This document shows positions 45,916 through 57,700 of a DNA stretch of 64,000 bases, piece after piece. A program made the position numbers and the translations under genes. Position 1 is the first letter of the stretch, and each line of letters opens with the position of its first letter. The notes under the pieces were generated by a model that was given only the letters and a program-made list of their open reading frames with translations, was not told the origin of the DNA and searched no databases. The DNA lies in the NCBI GenBank assembly GCA_024305745.1, contig JAHRBS010000014.1:193501-257500 (forward strand), written 5' to 3'. Source of the DNA: Polyporus tsugae (lineage: Eukaryota > Basidiomycota > Agaricomycetes > Polyporales > Polyporaceae).

Positions 45916-48739
45916 ATGCTGTCTACCGAGTCGATAGATACCTCCTCTCCCCTCATCTCGAGCACAGGATATGCGAAAACAACACGTGAACTCATCCAGT
46001 TCGTGTCAACTCTTCGTGCTCTTGGGTACGTGTCCCCTATGTATCGCTGCTCTGATTATCACAGTCTCATCGTGGAAAATTGGGCCTGTATATTTGTAGG
46101 GGACAGGCCTACCTAGACCTTCCGCGCATCGTCGTTATTGGGAACCAAAGTGCTGGTAAATCCAGTCTCGTCGAAGCGATCTCGGGGGTCAGTGCACATT
46201 CCATTCTTGCGGCCACGTCCATTAGACCTCTCACGTCCATGACCCCCAGATCAACGTGCCTCGCGATGCAGGAACGTGTACTCGCTGTCCCATGGAGTGC
46301 CGGCTTACGAACTCCTTTGGCCCGTGGTCGTGCCAAGTTTACATTCGATGGGAGTTCGACGACGATGGCCAACGCCTTGCCGAAGTTAGCGAGGTTTCGT
46401 TCGGTCCACGTCTCACTGACAAGGCCGGGATCGAGTCCATGCTGCGTCGTGCCCAGGCCGCGATCCTAAATCCATCTATCCCGTTGTCGCACTTCTTGGA
46501 AGCGGACTTGGCAATCATTAAGGCTGGCGGCGTCAAAGTCCTCGATACTAAGCCTCTGCTGTTCTCTCGGAATGTGATCTGCGTCGACCTGGCTGGCCCT
46601 GATCTCATCGACCTCTCCTTCGTTGACCTTCCTGGTAAGTCCCTCAGGTTGTGAGCATACTCGCCAAAAACACTCAGCTTCCTCCAATAGGCATCGTCCA
46701 AAACGCCGAGCCCGAAGTTGTCCAACTTGTGGAGACCTTGGTGACGTCCTATGTCAGGGGTAACTGTTTGATCTTGGTTACGCTTCCGATGAGCGGTAAG
46801 GCTTCCAATGATCACTTCAACCTGTCTCCGTCTACTCACGCAATGATATTGTACAGATGATATAGAGAATCAAAGGGCAGCTCGCATTGCGAAGCAAGCC
46901 GATCCCGAAGGCTTGCGCACCATCGGTAAGGCTATGCATAGATTATTCCCACGTTGAAAATGAGCTGAAAGTGAACCCATGCGCATGCTTCTGTACTAGG
47001 AGTGCTGACGAAGCCCGATACCCTACCAGCCGGAGCGACGAAGAGTCGAGAAATGTGGCTCGAAGTGTTGGAGGGGCGCCGCCACGAGCTGAAGCATGGC
47101 TACTTCTGCACTTGTCAGCCAGACGACGATAAACGTCTTTCGGGGATTTCCCCTGCAGACGCGCGAGGGGACGAGGTCCAATTTTTTAAGACAACCGTTC
47201 CGTGGTCCACTTCCGTTGCTCACGGTCGGTTTGGCACTGTCAACCTCGTCAAGAATATTAGCGAATTGCTGACCGGCATCATCACAGACTCGTAAGCCAT
47301 TTGTCCTTCTTCTCCGGCATGTTATGACTCCTGAGGGTTACTCGTCTGCCAGATTGCCGAAACTCATCGGCGAAGTGACGTCCCAGCTTGCTTCTTGCAA
47401 GAAGCAGCTTAATACGCTGCCGCCCCTCGTCACCACGGATCCGACTACCTTCGTGTTCAATCTCGTGGTCACATTTTGCAGCGAAGTCTCTCGCCATGTT
47501 GAGGGCTCTCCAACGCATACTCATCTGGTACAGACAAATAAGTCCACTTTCGCTAAATTCAAACACGCTATCTTGTCTACGGCTCCTCGATTCGTCCCTT
47601 TCGAGGCCGACAAGGCACCGAAGAACGTGAACAAATACACCAAATTGGAAGGAGAGGTCAGCGACAACGTCATGATCCAAAAATCAGCTTCGTCCAAAGC
47701 AACACTCTATCTGGGTGATGTGCGCAAGCGCATTCAATCGTATGTTTTCGCTCCTCAAATACGCCTACAATCAATATCTCTAACCATGCTTTCGACAGTT
47801 CTATTACCAGAGAGCTTCCCAATAATGTTCCTTATTCTGCCAAACGAGCTTTCATCTTCGATTTCCAAGAGGCGTGGGAGCAACAAGCTATGTCATGCTT
47901 CGAGAGGGTCCATAATGATTTCAAGGATACTTTGACGCAGCTCATCAAGCAGATCTTCGAAAGATTTGGAAACATCAGAGCAGTCCTCGCGTGCGTATCA
48001 CCCATTGCCTTGTCTCTATGAAGTTGGGTTTACATGGCATCCGTAGCCCCGTCGTCATGGAGCAAGTACAAACCCACTCCAGCAAGGCAATTGCACACGT
48101 CCAGACGATCCTCCTACTGGAGAAAGCGTCTCCGTTCACGCAGAATACTCATTACCTCTCGGAAAAGCGTGACGCGCAGCTTGCGCAGTACAAACGGGCA
48201 CTCAGTAAACCTACAGGACCTATTTGTATGCCCATCTCTCTCCTGCTCTCGATGGTATACTAGCTCACTTTGAGTCGTTCCGAAGCACTGGGCCGCACGG
48301 AGATGATGAACGATGCGTTATCAATGCTCACGAAACTTGGCTACACCGTGAAGGAGGAGGACCTCGGCAAACTCAACCCTTCGGACGAGTACGAAGAGGA
48401 ACTCGAGCTCATGGCGGAGGTCCGTGCGTATTTCCAGGTGGCATACAAGGTGAGCAATGGTATCCGCAAATACCTTAATGTCCTGCTCAACGGTTCGCCA
48501 ATCAGCGCGTTATCGATTATGTTCCGCTTTCTATCGACCAACATTTCCTGTACGCCTTCTCGCAAGGATTGCAAGCCGTTCTCTTCGACAAGTTGGGTCT
48601 GGGATCACCGAACGCTGAAACCCGTTGCGCAGCGTACATCGCCGAGGATCCTACGGTCGTGGCGTTGCGCTCAGAGCTGCTCTCCAAGAAGAAGCAACTT
48701 GAAAGCCTGCAGAAGGCGCTCTACAACTTCGGTCTCTGA
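45916..48739 (+). CDS. Dynamin-like GTPase 3 (about 734 aa)
   Basis: Eleven exons (45916-46025, 46100-46187, 46250-46634, 46691-46795, 46857-46925, 47000-47291, 47353-47739, 47799-47990, 48047-48225, 48286-48449, 48506-48739) sum to 735 codons. G1 GNQSAGKSS, G2 PRDAGTCTR, G3 DLPG and G4 TKPD are all present; the stalk and the effector domain (RVIDYVPLSIDQHF … ALYNFGL) are intact. Sequence is closer to paralogue 1 than to its neighbour 2 (for example CPMECRL, GATKSREMWLEVLEGRRH). The linker between stalk and effector domain is the shortest of the three. The exon 9 donor could be 48205 instead of 48226, giving 727 aa; both keep the frame. Confidence 0.87.
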
Positions 48740-48914
48740 ATAGGTCTCATATGCCATTCATTACCCTGGTGTTGTATTATTCCTATCTTACCGGCGTCGC
48801 TTGTTGGGCGAAGTCTATCTGTACGTACATTGTTCGCGAATCTCAAGTATCTCGTACTCCGGTGGAAACTTCAACTTGGTGGATACAGGAACAGGACGCG
48901 ACGCGGGATTGACA

Positions 48915-51254
48915 TTACGGAAGGGGAATTGTTGAGGCAAGGTTGACAAAGTCCCTGAGCACACGGATGCGGACAGTGCCATCGTCTGATCCAGAGGACA
49001 ACGTCTCGACGTCGGGCGAGAACACCGCGTGCGTCGCCTTGTCATTGTGTTCGTTGAACGTCTTCAAATTCGTGCCATCGCTCCTGCGCCACAACCGCAC
49101 AGTGTTGTCAGAGGACGCAGACGCGACGAATCTGCCGTCAGACGAGAACGTCGCCGAGTTGATCATGCTGTCATGGCCCTCCAGTGCGACCACCCGCTCT
49201 CCGGTGAACGAGTCGCAGATCTTCAACGTCGAGTCGCTCGACCCGGAAAGTATTTGTTTCCCGTCGCCCGGCGAGAAAGAGACTGCCCACACTGGCCCGT
49301 GGTGCTCATGCACCATCACGAGCTCCTCGCCCGTCTCGACCTTCCAGATCCGCACGCTGCCGTCATCCGACGCCGTCGCGATACGGTTGTCCTCCGGGTC
49401 GAAGCTCGCCGTCCACACCATCCCGCGGTGGCCCCTGAGTTCCTTGTGCAGCGCCCCAGTCGCGACGTCCCAGATACGACAATTGTAGTCCGCGCCGCCC
49501 GACGCAAGGTACTGCCCGTTGTGCGAGAACAGCACGAACGTGACCATCGCGTTGTGGCCCTCGAGCAGGTGCAGGCACTCGTACGTCTGCCCGTCCCAGA
49601 TCCGTACCGTCATGTCGTCGGAGCCCGACGCGAGCTTCGTGCCGTCCGGCGACCAGAGCACGGTGTGGATCGTCTCCGTGTGGCCCTCCATCGTGGCAAG
49701 GTGCTCGCCCGTGTAGACGTCCCAGATCATGATGCGGCCCTCGCCGCCGGACGACGCGAGGCGCAAGTTGTCGGGCGAGAACGCGAGGTGCCAGACGATG
49801 TCGCCGTGCGACTCCCACTTCCGGACCACGGACTGCGTCTCGACCTCCCAGAGAATGATCATCGTGTCTTTGGAGCCGCTCGCGACCCACTGGCTGTCGG
49901 GCGAGACGGCGAGAGAGGTGACAGCGCCGGTGTGGGCCATCACGGCGGGATCCCAAACGGCCTGCCTGGACTGCGAGTTGTCGGCGCCATCGCCTTCCTC
50001 GCCTTCCCCAGTTGGCTGCTCCGCCTGAGGTTCTCCAAGAACGCCTAAAGAAATATCGACGACGATGGGTATTAGTACCGTTCGCATAGTACCTGCAAGG
50101 CCGTAGGACGTGGCGTGGAAGCTACGTACCAGGAGTGTCCTCAGCATGCTGGGCGCCGCTCGGACTGCCGCTGACCTCCTTAGTGTTCGGTACGGCAGCC
50201 TGCGCAGAGGTTTGCTGTTCCAACCAGGTCGTGTCGACAGTGACAGTCGCGACTAAGGCGTGCACGTATTAGGTCGGCGAGTATGCTAAACACGAGGAGT
50301 GAGTAGTACCATTGTTCCCATCGACTTCGATGGGTGGGCTGATGGCTTCCAATCCGGCCATTATGTCGTCTGGAACGCCGGCCGCCTTGTGCAACAAACG
50401 GTATAGTCAGTCACAGCACGTCTTCGCCGGAAGCGACGCAACTCACGCCAAATATCGCAAGGACGTCCCTGTCTGAAGCTATCGCGTAATCTGCTTCAGT
50501 TTTCTAAGAAACAGTCAGGCGATCGTAATAAGGAGTAGACACGACAAGCACATACGGCCAGCATGTAATCGAGAAGAGTAACAACAGGATCGAACTTGCC
50601 ACCCTCCTGTATTCGTGGTCAGCATAGTATTAGACGGGCGAGAAAGCCTTTCCTCACCGTCGCGTCGCTAGACGGGAGCTCTCCAATATCATATTCCCTG
50701 GTGGATCCTGCGGCAACAAAAGCCGGCAAATTCTCTTCCATACCCGGGTCTTCTGGCCATAGCTCGCCGTGTGGTCCTGCGCCGGCCTCGACCCCGCGCT
50801 GGAGCCGCTTCTTCAAAGAAAAGTAGTGGAAGAAGATACATTGGTCGCATCCGGGGGGCAGGGGAGTCGAAGGCGATGGCGCTCTTGCTACATTTCCCCC
50901 GGCGGGAAGCAAATGGTCGTCAGAAACAGATGGCCGTGGGGTGGTACCTACGGACGTCCGGGAGGATGGCCCGTTGTTGTAGAACTCGTGAGGAATTATT
51001 TGGTTCTCGATGGATACGTTCATGTCGAAGCCTCCGATACCAGCTGCGTTCACGTTCAAAGAACCCTTCTTGTTGCGATAGCTCCCAGAGAATACCGCAC
51101 ACGCCCACTTGGTCGTTTTGAGCGTTCCGGACACAAACTTGATGTCGTGCATCTGGAGATCATATCCGAGACCGTCGGGGCTGCCCGTCGCATGCTCATA
51201 CAACCAACGTAGGTGGGACCTCGAGACCATCCGAGAAATCTCTAAGGCCTCACT
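48915..51254 (-). CDS. WD40 protein A: conserved module plus eight-repeat propeller; 5' end uncertain
   Basis: Exons from the 3' end: 50044-48915 (WD40), 50252-50130, 50385-50310, 50503-50447, 50606-50556, and about 51254-50658. All junctions keep the frame. The 50658 exon matches the second half of the module (SDGLGYDLQMHDIKF-type region, CDQCIFFHYFSLKKR). The small exons encode KFDPVVTLLDYMLA, ADYAIASDRDVLAIFG and VPDDIMAGLEAISPPIEVDGNN, mirroring the 52036 gene exon by exon (57- and 76-nt exons of identical length). Eight WD40 repeats follow, from MAHTGAVTSLAVSPDSQWVASGS to SGSDDGTVRIRVL, enough for a closed propeller. The expected LFPQGYGYPLW exon was not found upstream, so the N-terminus is either truncated or built differently. 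Confidence 0.75.
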
Positions 51255-52035
51255 GGCCAACTTGCAGCGAGCGCGCCGAGGACTCGGACTGGGGCGAATA
51301 TTAATTCACAATTCGTTTCGGACTGTGAGTAGGAATCATCGTAGTCGGTCGCGCCATGGCTGTAAAAAGTTCTGTGCATTGCCTCTGCCACCAATAATGT
51401 TGTCCAAGGCTGATACGAATCGGGAGTACTTCCGGGTCCCAAGGCAGTGCTGCAGTCAGGCGCCTAAAAGCCTTTACAACTTATACCTGGTCCTGCTCCA
51501 CGAACACTACTGCACACTTACCTCACACCGCTGCCTACTGTGGAGGCTCAAAGTGTCTATTTACTCTGGATACTTCGGCTGTTGCGATACTAGTAGTCCG
51601 CTTGACTTCTAAGGGGGTCAGGAAGGTATGCACCGCACGAACGGTGGGGTGCTGCCGCAGCGGTGTTGTGTCATAGCGAGTTCTTCTAGGTCAGCTTACC
51701 TTTATTGCTCAGTCTTCTCGGTGCTTGGATTGACACAACCATGCAGCATACAACCGGGCACTCTTCAATAATCGGCTTGTGGTGCAGATGCAACTACTTG
51801 GACATCGCGTGTGGGTCACAGGGACTATCAGCGCTCTACAAGCCTCGTGGCTGGGCGACAGGGCACCGCCCGCTTCTCGATATTAGGTTTCCGTAAGCCG
51901 TCTGTTTACACTCATATCCTCCTCTCAGTCCACGCCTTGCACATTTGACCACCGTGGCGCGATCCTTTGGTGAACGCTTCACCCCCACCTTTCGCAACTC
52001 CACTCAACCAATCGTCACGATAACGCACCCGGCAT
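51255..52035. promoter_or_regulatory. Region between the divergent WD40 genes; mostly duplicated at 62967
   Basis: 781 bp between the divergent WD40 genes. From 51492 onward the sequence is nearly the same as 62967 and following, so the promoter of WD40 gene B was duplicated with it. No TATA box was recognised with confidence. Confidence 0.55.
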
Positions 52036-52513
52036 ATGGCTGCCAATACTCAGCACGCATGGACCGTTTATGCGAATCAGCTATTCCCGCAAGGCTACGG
52101 CTATCCTCTCTGGCAGCCTGACCCTGACCCGACCGCAGCGAGGGAGATCGATATTGGCGATGTCGGGTGGATGTCTAATGGGGGGTTCTTCCAGCTCTTC
52201 AATGCTAGGATGAGAGAGCAAAAGAGCCAGGTGCACGCTGACGTACCAGAGGATTTTGTCCCTTTTGATCCGCCCAACCTCATCATATCCGGCCCCAACA
52301 AGTCTGAAACTGCGATACCCCCGCTGTGCAGCCAGACCGTCGAAACGTTCGATGCGTCTGGATTGGCGCAGGCCAACACGTAAGTCCTATCGCCACTCGT
52401 CGTACCACCGAGTTCTGACGGTTCGGCCCAACGCGCCACAGCGGTCCCGTGCTGGTATCTGCAGGGGGAAGCTTCTCGTTCAAGTGCACAGACAACCATG
52501 GCGCCTTCCTGAT
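51492..52513 (+). repeat. Segmental duplication, copy 1 (partner 62967-64000)
   Basis: About 1.02 kb covering the upstream region, exon 1, intron 1 and the start of exon 2 of WD40 gene B is repeated in direct orientation about 11.5 kb away, well over 90% identical by eye, with scattered substitutions and small indels in the leader and intron 1. The left border is sharp at cctgctccacgaac. The right border is not visible because the partner runs off the window. Confidence 0.9.
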
Positions 52514-54709
52514 GTTTTCCCCAGCAGCGTACTCGACGGAGATCAAATCCAAGCGTCACATCACAAACTACATGCGGGAGCACTTCACGCGCTGGGTGCA
52601 GTTCTCGGAAAAGTACGGCCTCGATCTCAAGGAGCACGAGATCCTCTTCGTCTGCGGGATGACGAAGACCGCCCGATGGGCGGTGGCGGCGTTCCAGGGC
52701 AACTACAAGAAGAAGCAGGGCACGATTTCCGCCGACTTGGGCTCGGCGGGTGGGCTGAACATATCCGTGAGCATCTCCAACCAGTCGCTCCCCCAGACAC
52801 ATCGGAAAGTGGGACCGAGTAGACCCGCTCCCACGAAGGTTCCGCTGCTGGTGGCACCGGATGGTGACAGCTTGGCGGCGACGGAATTGGAGCCAAACGA
52901 CCAGTGCATCTTCATTCACTATTATCAGATGAAGCGGCGGATAGGGTGGTTCCGCACGTTCAAGGCTGCTGCAGGGCCCCATGAACTTCCTCCTCCTGGA
53001 CCGGACGACGCGGAGCTTGACGTTCTAGCCGGGGGTGACGCCGATGAAGACGACGATTTCGAACAAGCGACGAAATCTACAGAGGTCAGCAAGCTTGTCC
53101 TTTAGTGATGCTCGATGATAGCGATCTGATGCGATAGTTGATAGGAGACGTACAACCCGGTGAACCATTTGCTTGATTATATTCTTGAGGTACGGACGTT
53201 GCCATCCAGGGGATTGGGTAATTACTGACGATCTCTACATACGAAGAACTCGGATGCTTCCATGGCCATCGCATCGGATCTAGATCTATATGCCCTATTT
53301 AAGGTACGTGTTACCATGTCCTCATTCCCTTGGGCTGTGACAGCTAATGTATACCTTCAGGCCCAACGATTCCCGGCGGACGTACCGGCAACCCTGGCGT
53401 CGTTGAAACCAACAGTAGAAGTGGATGAGAATGGGGGTAAGGTATATCGGTAGCTTTGAAGTATAATTTCGTGCCTGATCTTGCCTTGCAGTTGGGACTG
53501 TTGCTGTCCAGATCGATTTCGGCACGCGTACAGCTGTAGAGGAAGAAACTGAGGTCGATCGATCGAACCAACCTGCTGAAGTCACGCCACAAGAACCGGT
53601 GGCAGGTGCTCCAGCTGGAAATGGTCAGTTGCTCCGCAATACCGTGTCTGTTATACGAAGCTGAGGCACACGGATCGCACACAGCAAATGCACAAGGCGA
53701 CGGCGACGATGACGATGGTGACGACAAGACACCAGCAAAGCGCAATCCAGGCGCCCAAGCGAGCGTGCATGACGGGTCCGTCACCACGCTCGCCTACTCT
53801 CCCAACGGGCGATACGCCGCGAGCGGCTCCGAGGACACAACCGTCATCGTCTGGAACGTCCCCGAAGAGCGCACGATGCACAAGTTCACTTCGCACAGTG
53901 ACACCGTCTCTTCCCTCGCCTTCTCGCCCGACAACCAGCTGCTCGCATCCGGGTCCAATGACCAGCACGTCATCCTCTGGACTGTCGCGACAGGCCAGGA
54001 GTTCAAGCGGCTCGAGCCGCAAGTGTCCATTCACTCCGTCGCGTTCTCCCCCGACGGCACGAAGCTGATCGCCGGCGCGTACGACGGCTCGCTGTGGGTC
54101 TGGGACACGGCGACGTACGAGGGCCCGTTGAAGATCAGCAAGCACCTCGCGGTCGTGACGTTCATCGTGTTCTCGCCCGACGGCCGCCTCATGGCGACGG
54201 GCGGGACGGAGAGCACTTGCTACGTCTGGGACACGGCGAATCTGGCGAACATGGAGCCAAAGTCGGTGCTGCAGGGCCACAAGGGCATGGTGTGTAGTGC
54301 GGCGTTCTCGCCCGACGGCGAGCGGATCGTGACGGCGTCGGACGACGGGAGCAGCCGCGTGTGGAAGTGCGAGAACGGGGACGCGCTTGTGCTCCTGCAC
54401 GAGCATGGCGGTCCTGTGTGGAGCGTGGCGTTCTCGCCGGACGGAAAGCGGGTGGCGTCGGGCTCGAGCGACTCGACGGTGAAGGTGTGCGACTCGTACA
54501 GCGGCGACAGGCTGCTGTCGCTCGACCCCTCCTGGCATTGTAGACAGTCCAGGGGTGTCGGACTCGGGGACAGTGGACAGCCACTGTTGTTCGCGGTGTC
54601 CATATGCGTGCGAATATATTTCGTTTGTCCCACTTGTGGCTGTGCGTGCAGCCGGGCGTTGAGTAGTGCAAGTGCGGAGGCACAGAGCGTAGTGACCGAG
54701 TATAATTGA
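52036..54709 (+). CDS. WD40 protein B: conserved module plus shortened WD40 array (773 aa)
   Basis: Seven exons (52036-52379, 52442-53084, 53145-53189, 53247-53303, 53361-53436, 53492-53623, 53685-54709) add to 774 codons. Residues 1-329 are the conserved module (YANQLFPQGYGYPLWQPDPD, IDIGDVGW, VPEDFVPFDPPNL, FSFKCTDNHGAFLMFSPA, NDQCIFIHYYQMKRR), of unknown function. Residues 330-432 come from four small exons (YNPVNHLLDYILE, MAIASDLDLYALFK, FPADVPATLASLKPTVEVDENG, VGTVAVQIDFG). Six WD40 repeats follow (about 455-715). After SSDSTVKVCDSYSGDRLLSLD the sequence diverges abruptly from WD40 gene A and ends in a Cys-containing tail, so the last two blades are missing. The protein is probably cytosolic; no signal peptide is seen. 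Confidence 0.82.
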
Positions 54710-54732
54710 TGAGACAGGGAGTGTTCTGTGCG

Positions 54733-54770
54733 TCAATCCGGACGCAGGGTATCAATCCGGACGCAGGGTA
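54733..54770. repeat. Two-copy 19-bp perfect tandem repeat
   Basis: TCAATCCGGACGCAGGGTA occurs twice without a gap, just 3' of WD40 gene B. Confidence 0.9.
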
Positions 54771-57700
54771 TGAATATGGAGTGTTTGGGGTGGCCGGCGT
54801 GCAAGGGGGACTTGTGGAGGCGAGAGGGGCGGTTTCACGCTGTGTGGTTCGGAAGGGCATTTTCACTTCGTGCTAGACAGACTACAACATATATACTACG
54901 GACAAGCAGGACCCGCGCCGAGCCTGCATTGCGGAAAATCACGTCTTTCCGCCCAGACTCGCCTCTCGCCCGGACGCCTCCAACTCGCCGTGATCATCCA
55001 GCACCGCCGGCCGGGCATAAAACAGCCAATGTACGTCAACATCACACACCTAACGAGTCAAGTATTCGGACCATCTCCCAGGCACCAAGTGATTTCGCCG
55101 GGCGCGCTGACACGCTGCCACGACGAGTGCACACCAGGAACTCGCACATTTCCTACTTAGTCAGAACAGCCAGTGTTCGGATCGCGGGACTGAGTGGAAG
55201 AATACGTACCAAGTGCATCATCAAAACATGGCGCGGTGTCCGCAGGATCAGGACTCGATCGACGCCAGTTGCGTGCGCAAGTTGCGGTGCACTCGATGAC
55301 CGGCCGACGCAACGTCCTCGATGCGAAGTGCGCGGCACCAAGATAACGGAAACCGATATACATACCAAATTTCATAGACAGTCGGCCTTGGCCATGTCCC
55401 TGGCTTCAACCCCTTTGCCAGACGGCAGCATTCTCGTCGAAATTGAGTATCGAGCGCGTTGAGGCTGATCTGACTGGTAAACTTCGGTGTGAAGTCACGC
55501 GGGATGACAGCGGGGAAATGCGGAGCGTAGAGGTAACGTTGGAGGTCACGGACGCAAACCCGCCGATGGGGACCTTAGTAATGGTGCAGAAAAGGGAGGG
55601 AGGTTGCCATGCGGACGCGCGAAGAGCTCTGGCAAATGTGCATCTTGGAAGATGTGCAGTAGTTGTACAACAGCGACCATGTGGATTGCAGGACGCACGA
55701 CATGAGGAGAGCTCGGGGAAAGCGCCGTCCGAATGGGTAGAAGATTGGAGGAGCAATGGAGAGCGTTAGAGGGATCAGGCATGTCGTTTCCTGGAATGTG
55801 TTCCGGTGAGTAAGTCGGCAATAATGATCATCGGAAGCGAAGGACGCACCTGATGTGGGTGGAAGAAGACCACCGGACCTCCCTTCTCGAGCGCTGCGCG
55901 TACCGGTCTTTGTGGTCTGAACCCTTCCCAAGCCCCCTGGGACCATGAATGCGGGGGATTCGACCTCGCTGGCGATCGAGAGCAGCGGCGCCGATATGTC
56001 GCTTGCGGGGTGAGCTTGCTCTCCGGAACCCATCCAGCCCCTTGATCATGTCGGAAAGGGAAGGTCCGGTCGACTTGGAGCAGTATTACCGATGAAATCC
56101 TCCGCGACCGTGCAAGCGGTAGACGCAGGGAGGAAGTCTAACCAGGGATTCGTGGAGCTGGATGGGAGTCAGCGGTGTACATGGCTCACGCAACACCAAA
56201 GATAAGGACTCACCCAAACACCGAGACGTCGTTCGGATGCCGGTCTATAAACTGATGTTTTATCTCGTTCCCAATACTACGCGACACATAGTGAAGTCTA
56301 AAGAAGAAAGACGCACGGCTATGGTTGCAGAACTCACCTGCAACTCGCCAAAATCCCACAGACCATGGCTCGTTGGGGATGTGGAGACGTTCCTCTAACC
56401 TGTCCAACGTTGGGACGGCGTTGCGACTGCGATGGCCATCCTTGGGTGCAGCGAGCGAGAAAGGCGAATAGAGAAGAAGGATTCAATGAGGGGGGGTTGA
56501 AGGAGATGTTCGTGAAAATGGGGACGGGTAAGGATGGATGGGGCGGGTGGAGGTCGGACGGTGAGGGTTGACTTTGCTGGTCAGGCAGGGTGGGTGCGGA
56601 CGACATACGCGGTCGCCAGGGCGTCGCCAAAGAAACACAAACAGGGACACCGCTGGCCGCAGTAATAAATAAACACGCCTGTATGCCCCCAAACAACCGT
56701 CAAAGCAATTAGTGATTGCAGATTCGAGAAACCATACCGGCCTCGAATGCGGTTTCATCCGGCGCCGTGCATTGCCGCTTACTACTCTGGAATGGTTTGC
56801 CGCTGTCAGTCAAGCTCAGCACATAGACGCATGCCTTCAGTAACGTGAAAGTGCAAGGGAAGCTGTCGGCTCGAGCTCGAGCTCGACCCCGTACACGTTC
56901 CCTCCTCAAGACGGTATCGAAGCCTATGGATTTCGTTTCTGAGGATGGGTCAACGTTTGTTGGCTGGACACGGTCGCCTGGGATACTCGCGCACCGCAGG
57001 ACACGAAGCGGTCGCAGGGAATTCACTGGCACTGCGCGACGCGCTCTTTGAATCCGGCTGTGTAGTCCGGTTTCCAGGCGGACTCACAGCTTATAAAGCA
57101 TCAGAACCGTAAAAATGACGTACCAATTGTGTAAAAGGGATGCATACATGCATCACAACGGACTGTTGATGTTCGGGTTGTTGAGGACAATGGAAGGGGA
57201 AAATCAAGCACATCAAGCGCCGGTGAACGCGAGGATGAGTGGACGAAATAGGAAACAGCCGCCGTCGCTTATCCTCTGGCCACCACCACCATCGTTCCCA
57301 ACTGCAAGTTTGACGGCCTCGGGATTCAACCGTATGCTTTCACTACGGCTGCTCTAAGGTAACGCATAGCTTCAGCGAATACACTGGAAACCGTACCTAG
57401 CTACCAACTACTACGCCTCCAGTGCTGCCTGGTCCCCTCGTCTTCCAACTTGCCGCCGTTTGCTCTCCACTCCGTCCTGCAGCCTGGCGTTTCTCTGCCT
57501 GGGACATCTTCCTGCGATACCAACCCGGTCGGCAGTCGTGTAAGACCCTCATCACTTCGATGTGCCAACGCTGGCACCCGGGATCAGGCGCCATGGCCAA
57601 ACTTGCAGAGAGGTCCTGGCGTGCTGGTACGTGAAGTGTGGTTGACAGCTGCGCAATAATTTTCGGACCAGGCTACTGACCTACATCACTCCAGTGACCT

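Noticed and set aside
49029..50048. 339-codon plus-strand ORF, and a similar 361-codon minus-strand ORF at 53651-54736
   Set aside because: Both are antisense to clear WD40 repeats. GC-rich third positions keep the reverse frame open.
51242..51442. Minus-strand 66-codon ORF as the missing first exon of WD40 gene A
   Set aside because: It does not resemble the LFPQGYGYPLW exon and is out of frame with the next exon.
48915..54709. NLR-type receptors (NACHT or NB-ARC plus WD40)
   Set aside because: No P-loop NTPase motif was found in front of the WD40 repeats; the N-terminal region is a different, unnamed module.
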